Source: Panacagrimonas sp046594215 (GTDB lineage: Bacteria; Pseudomonadota; Gammaproteobacteria; Nevskiales; Nevskiaceae). Taken from it: DNA of 64,000 nt. This document shows positions 38,623 through 46,207 of this stretch, piece by piece; position 1 is the first letter of the stretch; each line of letters opens with the position of its first letter. The notes beneath the pieces were generated by a model, which was not told the DNA's origin, searched no databases, and saw only the letters and a list, made by a program, of their open reading frames with translations. Made by a program: the position numbers and the translations under genes. The DNA lies in contig JBKJPX010000112.1 in the NCBI GenBank assembly GCA_046594215.1, positions 1-64,000 of the forward strand, written 5' to 3'.

Positions 38623-39035
38623 GGCGCTTTCCCCTCCTGCGGAGCGATCAGCGCAACTCGCGGAAAATAGCTGCGATAGCGTCGGCCGTCGCGCGTAAGG
38701 ATCGCGCAGTCCAGCACGGCGGCGTGCGCACCGATGAAAAAATCAGCGAGAACATTCCCCTTGGTTCCACCCTCGCGGCGATACTTCACGAACGCCTTGC
38801 CGGCAAGGAATAGCGCTGGTCGCGGTAGCTCTTGGAGTGTCAGGCCCATACCATCAACGGCATCATCGAGAGCGCTGACGGTGTCAAAGGTCAGCGAAAG
38901 CTCGGAGTAGATCACCGGATTGATGATCAGCTCATGGACCTGCGCTTGAGCGCGGAGCTGACGCACGGACCATTCCGCCCAGGCCGGGTCATCCTCCAAC
39001 ACGTCCACCAGGACGTTGGTGTCTACGAGCAGCAC
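38619..39035 (-). CDS. vapC: PIN-domain toxin, VapC family
   Basis: 138 residues. PIN-domain acidic residues are visible in LLVDTNVLVDVLE (Asp5), the NPVIYSEL segment (Glu near 46) and LADFFIGAHAAV (Asp near 99). VapC toxins cleave RNA, often tRNA or rRNA, once the antitoxin is lost. It follows the antitoxin gene by 9 nt. Its stop overlaps the hsdR start by 4 nt, so the toxin is translationally coupled to restriction. Confidence 0.9.
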   Translation of the reverse strand: MLLVDTNVLVDVLEDDPAWAEWSVRQLRAQAQVHELIINPVIYSELSLTFDTVSALDDAVDGMGLTLQELPRPALFLAGKAFVKYRREGGTKGNVLADFFIGAHAAVLDCAILTRDGRRYRSYFPRVALIAPQEGKAP

Positions 39036-39044
39036 GGATTGTGC

Positions 39045-39284
39045 TCAGTCCGCCCCGCGCAACAGGGCCATTAGGTCATCGGTTCGCCATTTCACTTGCG
39101 CTTTGCCGCGCGCCGAATCAAAACGATCACGCTTCGCCGTTGCCCGGCCTCCAGCCTTGTGAACGACGACCTGGCCTTCACGATTGACATCGAAGTCAAC
39201 GGCATCACCGGGCGCGAGTTTTAGAGCCTCGCGCACCTTCTTCGGGATGGTCACCTGCCCCTTGGTTGTCATCGTCGTCGCCAC
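39045..39284 (-). CDS. vapB: AbrB/MazE-type antitoxin, VapB family
   Basis: 79 residues from GTG 39284, which has a ribosome site GGGAG; ATG 39272 is an alternative. The swapped-hairpin AbrB fold is clear in MTTKGQVTIPKKVREAL, followed by LAPGDAVDFDVN. The C-terminal ~30 residues (KWRTDDLMALLRG) should wrap the toxin. It is the first gene of the seven-gene operon and should repress its own promoter. The GTAATAC repeats just upstream are candidate operators. Confidence 0.85.
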   Translation of the reverse strand: MATTMTTKGQVTIPKKVREALKLAPGDAVDFDVNREGQVVVHKAGGRATAKRDRFDSARGKAQVKWRTDDLMALLRGAD

Positions 39285-39299
39285 GTCCGTCTCCCGATG

Positions 39300-39326
39300 G
39301 TAATACTGACACGGAAAGTGTAATAC
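39300..39326. promoter_or_regulatory. paired GTAATAC repeats upstream of vapB (candidate operator)
   Basis: GTAATAC occurs at 39300-39306 and 39320-39326, 20 bp apart (two helix turns on one face), with an inner ACAC-ggaaa-GTGT dyad between them. The pair starts 16 bp upstream of the vapB GTG, the position expected for AbrB-type autorepression. Confidence 0.45.
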
Positions 39327-39509
39327 CCATTGGATCGTTCATTCCAGCGGGGATGAAAAGTAGTTGCCTGCGAGGCGCAGGGGATCAGGGTGGGCCCCCA
39401 TCCATTACGCATGTAATCATACGCTTAGTGAAGCAGCCCTATCATGCATACGACTCCGAGCAGAGTTTGCGCTTGAAGGAGACACAGCCAAACGGCAAGA
39501 CGCGGCAAT

Positions 39510-40574
39510 ATGGTGGGACAGATGAGCGATTCCTCAATCAGCGACGGAGAGACGCCCGGTGGGCAGACCCACCTTGATGACACGGATTGGCATTTGCTGG
39601 GGGCTCTCGTCCCGGCGTCACTCCGAAGCCCACTGGGCGTAGTAGCCAACCGCTTTCGCGTCGAGCATGAGCCGCACCGAGAGGCGCTCGACAACTTGGA
39701 GCGCTATGGGTACATCGAGCGGGATCCCGTCTACTACCACCTGCGCGTTCCGACGCTTGAGTATCTGCGCAGCAGATATCCTGCGGCTGAGGAGCTGCTT
39801 GGTCACTGCGAAAAGTTGTTCACGGTTCTCCGCGACGGATACCGCGAGAATCCTGGGGTAGCCCTGTCGCTGGAAGACGCGGCAAGCCGCGCTGGCCTAT
39901 CGGTCGAGGATGCGCGACGGGGTCTGGGTTACTTGGTTCGGGAATGCATCGTTGAGAAGTCCTCCACTGGCCCGGCGCCGTTCGAAATGTCCGTGACTGC
40001 CTCCGAGAAAGTGCTTGACTCCAAGAGCTGGGCCGGCTTCCTTGAAGACAGTGTCCGGCGCCACGGCGATTTCATGAACAGCGATGTCTTCGGCCCGGGC
40101 GCATTCAAGGCTCCGATACCGGAGTGGGAAGTCGGGAGCGATGAGAACGGTGCTCCATCGGGTCTGACAGCGTGGCCAAAGATTGATAGGCAACTGCAGG
40201 AAATGCGCGAAGCGCTAAGCAGCGCGAAGACCGAGCAGCAGTTTCAGGCGATCGGTTTGCTTTGCCGCGAGATCGCGATCAGCACGGGGCAGGCCGTTCA
40301 TGATCCTGCCCGCCACGTGCTCCCGGATGGCTGCGTTCCAAGCAGCAGTGATGCGAAGCGCCTTCTTGAATCCTTCTTTGAGACGGAGCTGGCCGGTTCG
40401 GGTTGTACCGAGGTTCGTTCCTTTGCCAAAGCTGCTATTGCGTTGGCGAACGCCCTCCAGCACAAGCGCACCGCCGACTCTCTGACCGCCGCGATGTGTG
40501 CGGAGGCCGCGACGTCGGTCGCTTCCCTGGCCGCCATTGTGTACAACACGAAGCGTAAGTCCGACGGCCTATGA
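39510..40574 (+). CDS. uncharacterised winged-helix protein with defence-associated C-terminal domain
   Basis: 354 residues. Residues ~20-150 look like two winged-helix folds: GALVPASLRSPLGVVANRF...NLERYGYIERD, then ALSLEDAASRAGLSVEDARRGLGYLV. The C-terminal ~130 residues are helical, with LLCREIAISTGQAVHDPARH, a DAKRLLESFF helix and ALQHKRTADSLTAA. I recall this tail fused to other N-terminal domains in defence loci but cannot name a characterised activity. It is divergent from vapB (225 bp gap) and convergent with the ParB/RepB-like gene. Function unknown. Confidence 0.75.
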   Translation: MVGQMSDSSISDGETPGGQTHLDDTDWHLLGALVPASLRSPLGVVANRFRVEHEPHREALDNLERYGYIERDPVYYHLRVPTLEYLRSRYPAAEELLGHCEKLFTVLRDGYRENPGVALSLEDAASRAGLSVEDARRGLGYLVRECIVEKSSTGPAPFEMSVTASEKVLDSKSWAGFLEDSVRRHGDFMNSDVFGPGAFKAPIPEWEVGSDENGAPSGLTAWPKIDRQLQEMREALSSAKTEQQFQAIGLLCREIAISTGQAVHDPARHVLPDGCVPSSSDAKRLLESFFETELAGSGCTEVRSFAKAAIALANALQHKRTADSLTAAMCAEAATSVASLAAIVYNTKRKSDGL

Positions 40575-40587
40575 CGGCTGCAGCGGG

Positions 40588-41469
40588 CTACTGATCCAGC
40601 GCCACCGTTTTTACGATGGCCTCGAACTCCCTCAGTACGTCCGGCTGACGCTGCTTGAGATAGCGAACGACGGCACTGTTCCCGAGCATGCGGATGAGGT
40701 AACCCCGACCGAGCACAAGGTTGAGCACATCCTGGCCGTAGGACTCCTCGACAGACTTGTACTGCGACTGCAGGTTCATCAGCTCGCGCTCCATCTTTGC
40801 CATCTGCTCGTGCGTGACGCCCGCTGCTCTCGCTGGTTTCCTGCCCTCGATCAAAAGTTCTGCCGGGGTCGCAACAAGCATGGCCTCGGCATAGGCAACC
40901 GTGACGTTGTTCGCCGACAGCATGAGCTCGACACACTCGACTTGGCGCGTGGGCTTCATCTGGCGCAGGAAACGAGACAGCTCCGGCGAGAACTGCCGGT
41001 CCTTCAACAGTTCCTGCGCTTCGGGACAGATACCATCCAGAAGCCGAACCTTCTTGCTGATGTGGCTGATGTCGACATTGAGCGCCCTGGCCAGCCGCTC
41101 CGGTGAGACACCCCGATCGATGGCGCGCCGGATCATGTAGTGTTCCTGAATCGTCGACAGGCGGTTGACCCGAGTGTTGTAGGTGTAGCCCTCGTCGTCC
41201 TTCGCCACCAAGCACGGCGCCTCGGTGTTCCCCAGCTCCTGCAGCGCGATCATCCGGACGTGCCCGTCCAATAGCATGTGATTGCCGGTCTTCTGGATTT
41301 CCCGCGTGATCGACAGCGGTTCGATCAACCCGATCTCCTCGATTGAGGAACAAATCTGCTTGAACTTCTTGGAGACGCTGAGGCCTTCCGGAATCTTTCG
41401 CGATGGAAGGAGATTGGCGAGCGGCACCGAAATGGCCTCAAGCGCAAAGCCCAGCGGGACTTGGGTCAC
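40588..41469 (-). CDS. RepB C-terminal-type ParB-like partition protein
   Basis: 293 residues. A ParB-type N-terminal core is present: IGLIEPLSITRE, LLDGHVRMIALQELG, then a helix-turn-helix region VSPERLARALNVDISHISKKVRL. The C-terminal ~130 residues fit the plasmid-partitioning RepB C-terminal domain (ELSRFLRQMKPTRQVECVELM). There is no ParA partner nearby, so a partition role is doubtful. It overlaps the preceding ParB gene by 4 nt and forms a coupled trio with it and the serine recombinase. Confidence 0.8.
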   Translation of the reverse strand: MTQVPLGFALEAISVPLANLLPSRKIPEGLSVSKKFKQICSSIEEIGLIEPLSITREIQKTGNHMLLDGHVRMIALQELGNTEAPCLVAKDDEGYTYNTRVNRLSTIQEHYMIRRAIDRGVSPERLARALNVDISHISKKVRLLDGICPEAQELLKDRQFSPELSRFLRQMKPTRQVECVELMLSANNVTVAYAEAMLVATPAELLIEGRKPARAAGVTHEQMAKMERELMNLQSQYKSVEESYGQDVLNLVLGRGYLIRMLGNSAVVRYLKQRQPDVLREFEAIVKTVALDQ

Positions 41470-42368
41470 ACGACGCCTCCCGCAACGCTGATCCGATCGG
41501 CCAGGTATTTCGGCAGGCTGTCGAGCCCTTCAGCGCGCATCAGATTACCGAAGTGCTCATCGGCAAATAGCTGCCGCAGTGCGCCCGTCAGGAACAGCAG
41601 GCGCTGCTGCGTGAACTCAGCCTTCTTCACCATGAGCCGCTGTCGCTCGACTTCCTTCTGGTACGTCCGCACCAGGCTTGATGGCGTAACGTTGGTGCGC
41701 TTGCGCGGCGTTCCCTTGTCCACGGATCGGCCCAACGCCATGCGACGCTCGATGACGCGGCGCGCCTCCAGGAGCTGCTTGCCACGGAGGTCGCCGGACT
41801 CGTATGCGTTCTGCAAGGCCGTTTGGATCGCCTTGTCGTCACCGCCAGCGCCCGCGATCGCCATTGCGGAGTTGAGCGGAATCTGCCCTTTCTGGACAGC
41901 GACCAGCAGCCGCTCTTCGCCATGCTCCAGTAGCAAGAGAATCCCAGAAACATACTCGCCGGTGAGGCCGGTTTTCTGGGCAATAGCCTTCTTGTCATAT
42001 CCCTGGTCGCGGAGCGCGATGATGCCGGCGAGCAGTTCGAGCGGCCGATATTGGCGGCGCGCGATGTTCTCGGCCAAGCTCATGATGAAGGCGTCTTCGT
42101 CGCTCACTGAAACAACGAGCGCCGGTATCGTCGCCTGACCCAAAGCCTTGAATGCCTTGAGGCGTCCTTCGCCGCAGACGAGGCGATAGTGGTCCCCATC
42201 GTCCGTGCTGGGTCGTGGAGTAACCGTGATGGGTTTCTTGAGGCCGATGGTCCGGATGTTGCCTGCAATCTCCTCAAAGGCCTTGGCATTGCGCTCGCGG
42301 TGATTCAGGACCTCGATGCGGTCCACCGGGATCATGCGGATTTCGCCAGGGCCAATCTTCGCCTTCAC
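41466..42368 (-). CDS. ParB/Spo0J-type partition-like protein
   Basis: 300 residues. The nuclease-like ParB N-terminal core is clear: IPVDRIEVLNHRERN, IGLKKPITV, LVCGEGRLKAFKALG and MSLAENIARRQYRPLE. A helix-turn-helix follows (KKAIAQKTGLTGEYVSGILLLLEHG). It overlaps the serine recombinase gene by 4 nt upstream and the RepB-like gene by 4 nt downstream. As no ParA is encoded, it more likely acts as a DNA-binding partner of the recombinase than in segregation. Confidence 0.85.
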   Translation of the reverse strand: MKAKIGPGEIRMIPVDRIEVLNHRERNAKAFEEIAGNIRTIGLKKPITVTPRPSTDDGDHYRLVCGEGRLKAFKALGQATIPALVVSVSDEDAFIMSLAENIARRQYRPLELLAGIIALRDQGYDKKAIAQKTGLTGEYVSGILLLLEHGEERLLVAVQKGQIPLNSAMAIAGAGGDDKAIQTALQNAYESGDLRGKQLLEARRVIERRMALGRSVDKGTPRKRTNVTPSSLVRTYQKEVERQRLMVKKAEFTQQRLLFLTGALRQLFADEHFGNLMRAEGLDSLPKYLADRISVAGGVV

Positions 42369-43930
42369 GCCGCTCTCCGCAGGCGCGTGCGTTCCGCCAT
42401 TCCGTAGAGATAGTCCAAGGTGTCGAAGCGGTAGCTGTCGAACTCCACTGCGTTCTGTTCAGCCAGGCTGAGCCGGGGTCGGCAGAAGTCCAGGCGCGGC
42501 AGCAAGAAGTAGTCGAGCGGGGTCTGGTTCGTCGAGTCGAGGCGTACCGCGACGGTGATATCGGGCGTCAGGCTGGTGTCAAAGCGAATCTTCCAGCGGC
42601 TCCGTCCGGAATCCGTTACCAGGCAGCGCGCCAGCACGACCGACACGCTGAACTCATGGTTGACGTGAAGCAGATCGGTTGCGGGATCTCGGACAACGTT
42701 GCCGCCGACCCTAGCTATCTCGGCTTCAGTCTGGGCCACGATCGTCGGGTGCAATCTCCTGAGCAGGCGATTGACCTCCAGGTGCCGATAGTCGCGGTCC
42801 GGCGTGAACCCAACCATCTGGTAGGCGCGGACCAAGCCTCCGAACCGAAACGAATATACGGAGGAGGACGGCATCCCTTCGGTCTCATCGATGATCAGGC
42901 TGGTAAGTACGCCGCGGCTCCGAAACAAGGTGCGCAGCCTCTCGATTAGCTCCTCGTTGCTGTAACGCCGGCCCCGCGCGCGGATTATCCCCTGCGCGGT
43001 GAAGAAAACCTCCGACGGCACGATGGCCTCGAACGCGCCGTCCTTGCGGATCCACATGTCCGGCGGGTTTGCTACACGGAGCTTTTTGAGCTTGAACGAG
43101 ATCCGGTTGTAGACGTTGTTGCCGACGTACTTCTCGTTGGTCAGAACCTGATGGACCGTGGCGCGTGTCCACTCGCGGTTGAGGTCGGTGCGGAGATTCA
43201 ACGCATTGAGTTTCTCGGCGATCTCGGGTTCAGCTATGCCCTCGTCGATGAACCATCGGTAGATCTTGTTGATCGTCTCTACTTCATCGTCCGGCCCCGG
43301 CATCAGGATCACACGATCAGTCTGCAGGCTCTTCTGCTCGCCGCGTGCAAGTTCGCTTTTGATGGAGCCAACCTGGTCGATGAGCACACGCCGCAGGCCA
43401 TACCCCGCCGGTCCGCCTTGGCGATAGCCGAGTTCGATCAGGCGGCATTGCCCGGCAAAGACTTTGGCTGACAGCTCGCGGCTGTACTCACCGGCCATGG
43501 CTCGCTTCACGCCTTTGACGATGGTCGACACGGGGGAGCCATCGTTCTCGAACTGTTCTGCGCAGTAGGCAACCTGGATGCCGGCGCGTTTGCAGATGTA
43601 TTCGTAGTACGCGCTCTCGTCGGCATCCTGAAATCGACCCCAGCGGCTGACGTCATAGACCAGGATGAGTTGAAAGTCAGCGGAGCCGGTCTCAACGTCC
43701 TTGATCAGCTGTTGCAGGGAATGACGACCGTCGATGCGAAGGCCGCTCTTACCCGCGTCGGTGTACGTGCGAACGATCTCGATGCCGCGGTGAGTCGCAT
43801 ACTCGCGGATCTTGTCGCGCTGGTTCTCGGTGGAGTACTGCTGGTGCTCGGTCGACATCCGAACGTACTCGGCCGCACGAAACTTCGGCGTCGGCGTCTG
43901 CTCTTCTTGGCTCTCGTCGACTCGATGCAT
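42365..43930 (-). CDS. large serine recombinase
   Basis: 521 residues from ATG 43930; the open frame runs 116 codons further upstream, into the zinc-ribbon gene. The resolvase-type catalytic domain has VRMSTEHQQYSTENQ (catalytic Ser in RMS), then YTDAGKSGL, LILVYDVSRWGR and a recombinase domain with GGPAGYGLRR. The C-terminal half has TNEKYVGNNVYN, typical of large serine integrases. It is coupled to the two ParB-like genes. Its target site is not evident. Confidence 0.88.
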   Translation of the reverse strand: MHRVDESQEEQTPTPKFRAAEYVRMSTEHQQYSTENQRDKIREYATHRGIEIVRTYTDAGKSGLRIDGRHSLQQLIKDVETGSADFQLILVYDVSRWGRFQDADESAYYEYICKRAGIQVAYCAEQFENDGSPVSTIVKGVKRAMAGEYSRELSAKVFAGQCRLIELGYRQGGPAGYGLRRVLIDQVGSIKSELARGEQKSLQTDRVILMPGPDDEVETINKIYRWFIDEGIAEPEIAEKLNALNLRTDLNREWTRATVHQVLTNEKYVGNNVYNRISFKLKKLRVANPPDMWIRKDGAFEAIVPSEVFFTAQGIIRARGRRYSNEELIERLRTLFRSRGVLTSLIIDETEGMPSSSVYSFRFGGLVRAYQMVGFTPDRDYRHLEVNRLLRRLHPTIVAQTEAEIARVGGNVVRDPATDLLHVNHEFSVSVVLARCLVTDSGRSRWKIRFDTSLTPDITVAVRLDSTNQTPLDYFLLPRLDFCRPRLSLAEQNAVEFDSYRFDTLDYLYGMAERTRLRRAA

Positions 43931-44036
43931 GGTTCTGTCCTGCCCCTTTCGAGGTGTGCCCTCAGAAATGTGCCTGGAATCTCGGCGTTGCAATCGAACG
44001 CGCGAGCGTGACGGTAGCAGTGGAGCCCTCCTCTTC

Positions 44037-44501
44037 CTATCGCGTCCTCTCTTTGCAACGGCGGCTATGGGCTTGAGGGAGGCTCGAGACCCAGGTGATT
44101 TCAGCAATCCACGCATTACTCTTTGCAATCCCTGGCCCGTGCGCCGGAACGATGCGGTACAGGCCGGCCGGCAAGGGGGCGGTCCCACCAGACACGTCCA
44201 TCTTTGCAACGTCCACCCGCTTCGCGGCACCGTTCCGCTCGCGCTGCTTGGCGCGGTTCCCCTCGCGATACGCCGCATGTGTGCGGCGATACTCTCGCCA
44301 GTAGCCGCGATTTCGTTTGCACCAGCGCTGTTGAGACTTCCGCTGGTTCTCCTGGTAGTCCGGGTCGGTCAGGCGTTTTGCTCGTTGCCACCGTCGGCGG
44401 CGCTCGCGCTGGCAAGCTGGTGCAGGACAATAGGCCTGCCGTGGGACTTGAGGACAAGCCTCGAAGACGTGATCACATGCGGCGCACTGCCGGGTTTCCA
44501 T
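44037..44501 (-). CDS. small zinc-ribbon basic protein upstream of the serine recombinase
   Basis: 154 residues from ATG 44501; an ATG at 44570 would add 23. Four cysteines in RQCAACDHVFEACPQ and AYCPAPACQRERRRRW make a plausible zinc ribbon. A very basic stretch rich in Arg and Trp follows (QQRWCKRNRGYWREYRRTH). I recall similar proteins upstream of recombinase/ParB/RepB trios, suggesting a shared cassette. A nucleic-acid-binding role is likely; function unknown. Confidence 0.65.
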   Translation of the reverse strand: METRQCAACDHVFEACPQVPRQAYCPAPACQRERRRRWQRAKRLTDPDYQENQRKSQQRWCKRNRGYWREYRRTHAAYREGNRAKQRERNGAAKRVDVAKMDVSGGTAPLPAGLYRIVPAHGPGIAKSNAWIAEITWVSSLPQAHSRRCKERTR

Positions 44502-44716
44502 CGGCCACTCTCTGTACGGGGTACGTTCGGAGAGTGCCGAATGCGGTATAGCCCGCGGCACATTCGTCAAGCCGGCCGGCGATTCTCCACCGAGATTCAG
44601 TCGGCGGCGTCAAGCAAGAACTCGTCGTGGAGCTGGTGGTCGGCGACACTTGCTGATCCACTGCAGCGTGCCCCGCTTCTCAGCGCTGGTAATAAAGTAG
44701 GAATCCCTCAGACCGA

Positions 44717-46207
44717 TCAATGTGTGGCCGGGTGCTCGGGTTTCTCGGGGCGCGGCTCAGGCAGGCCCATAACGGCGTCGCCATGGTCACCGATTCGGCC
44801 GAACGCCGAGAGAATGCGATCCAAGTAGAGCTGAGGTGCGGTTTCGGGGATGGCTGGTGCAAGGTTATTCCACCAAGCATCTTTCGAGACGATCGATCTG
44901 AGTAGGGCGCGCTCGCGGCGTGAACTCAACCTCAGTTGGGACTCATAGCTCAAGAGCGACTGCGCAAATGTCGAGGCTGTATCAACTGGATCCGAGTTTG
45001 GGGGATCACTGAGTCGGCAGGCGTCTGCGGGTTCGTGATCTAACTTCGCGCCGGGCTCGCCCAACCAGCCATCGATGCGCCGTGCAATCCGCTCGGCAGC
45101 CGCAAGCAGGTGGTTATCCTGAAGATGCGAATACCGCGCCGTCGACGACAGCTTACGATGCCCAAGCAAGCGACTGGTGACGAGCATGGTCTCGCCGCCC
45201 ATGATGGCGTGCGATGCGAACGTGTGCCGACAGTCATGCGGCCTGATGTCGTCGGGCAGGCCGGCTTCTTCTCTGAAGCGCCGCCATGCAGAGTAAATGG
45301 AACCGCGCGGTTGCCCGGGAAAGCGTTGGGACGGAAAGACGAACTTCGAGCCTTTCACTCTGCGCCGACGACACCCTGCCAGAATTTTCCGCGCGGCTAC
45401 GCCGAGCATCACCGTCCTTGGTCCGGTCTTGGAGTCATTGAGTACCAGGCGATCTCTGCGCACTTCTGCCCAAGTCGCCTTCAGAATCTCGCCGGACCTG
45501 CAACTCGTGAGAATCAACAGGCGGACCACGTCAACCGCGTCCGGAGTCCTGAGGGAATGCCGTTCCAGCACGATGCCGAGTGCCGCAAGCCCGTCCTCTG
45601 TGATCATTCGACCGCGAGCGTCGTTCCGTCGATTGAACTGGATGCCCTTGCACGGGTTCTTGTGGTTCTCAGGAAGCAGTCCCCAGTCTCGGGCGCAAGT
45701 GAACATCGGCTTGAGGGTCTGCAGGATTCTGTTCGCCGCGCCGGGGCTTGAAGCGCTGAAGTCATGGAACCATCGAGCCACTTCGGCACGCGTTATCGCG
45801 CCAAGTTGCTGGGCCTGGAATCTCGGCATGAGCTGCAAGCGCAACCCGGAGTCAAACTTGTGCACGGTCGCCGGCTTCCAGTCGGCGATGCGCCTTGATC
45901 GATAAGTCTCGGCATACTCCGCGAACGTTATCGAAGGCCGCGACGCTACCGATCTTGCTGGCTCGCTGCGCGAAAGCACCGCGTACGCTCGCGCGCGAGC
46001 TTCGCGGACACGCATTTGGGTGGCATCGCCCAAGGAGACACGTTTGGCAGTGCCATCGAGCGTGACCCTGAGTATCCATGTCTTTCCGCCGGCTGGCCGA
46101 ATGCGAAGTCCAAACCCATTCAGCACAGAATCGTGCACCGTGTATTCCCGGCCTGCCGGTGCGAACTCGACGATGGCGGAGTCAAGCAAGCGCCTTGAGG
46201 AGGTCAT
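44717..46207 (-). CDS. tyrosine recombinase with C-terminal extension
   Basis: 496 residues. The catalytic residues are present: Arg in LTSCRSGEILK, a Lys in the DSKTGP turn, HDCRHTFASHAI (His-X2-Arg), LLGHRKLSSTARYSH (His and nucleophile Tyr). The N-terminal DUF4102-like region (GFGLRIRPAGGKTW) suits P4-type integrases. About 130 residues beyond the Tyr are an unusual extension. It overlaps the next recombinase by 4 nt, so the pair is co-translated. Confidence 0.88.
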   Translation of the reverse strand: MTSSRRLLDSAIVEFAPAGREYTVHDSVLNGFGLRIRPAGGKTWILRVTLDGTAKRVSLGDATQMRVREARARAYAVLSRSEPARSVASRPSITFAEYAETYRSRRIADWKPATVHKFDSGLRLQLMPRFQAQQLGAITRAEVARWFHDFSASSPGAANRILQTLKPMFTCARDWGLLPENHKNPCKGIQFNRRNDARGRMITEDGLAALGIVLERHSLRTPDAVDVVRLLILTSCRSGEILKATWAEVRRDRLVLNDSKTGPRTVMLGVAARKILAGCRRRRVKGSKFVFPSQRFPGQPRGSIYSAWRRFREEAGLPDDIRPHDCRHTFASHAIMGGETMLVTSRLLGHRKLSSTARYSHLQDNHLLAAAERIARRIDGWLGEPGAKLDHEPADACRLSDPPNSDPVDTASTFAQSLLSYESQLRLSSRRERALLRSIVSKDAWWNNLAPAIPETAPQLYLDRILSAFGRIGDHGDAVMGLPEPRPEKPEHPATH

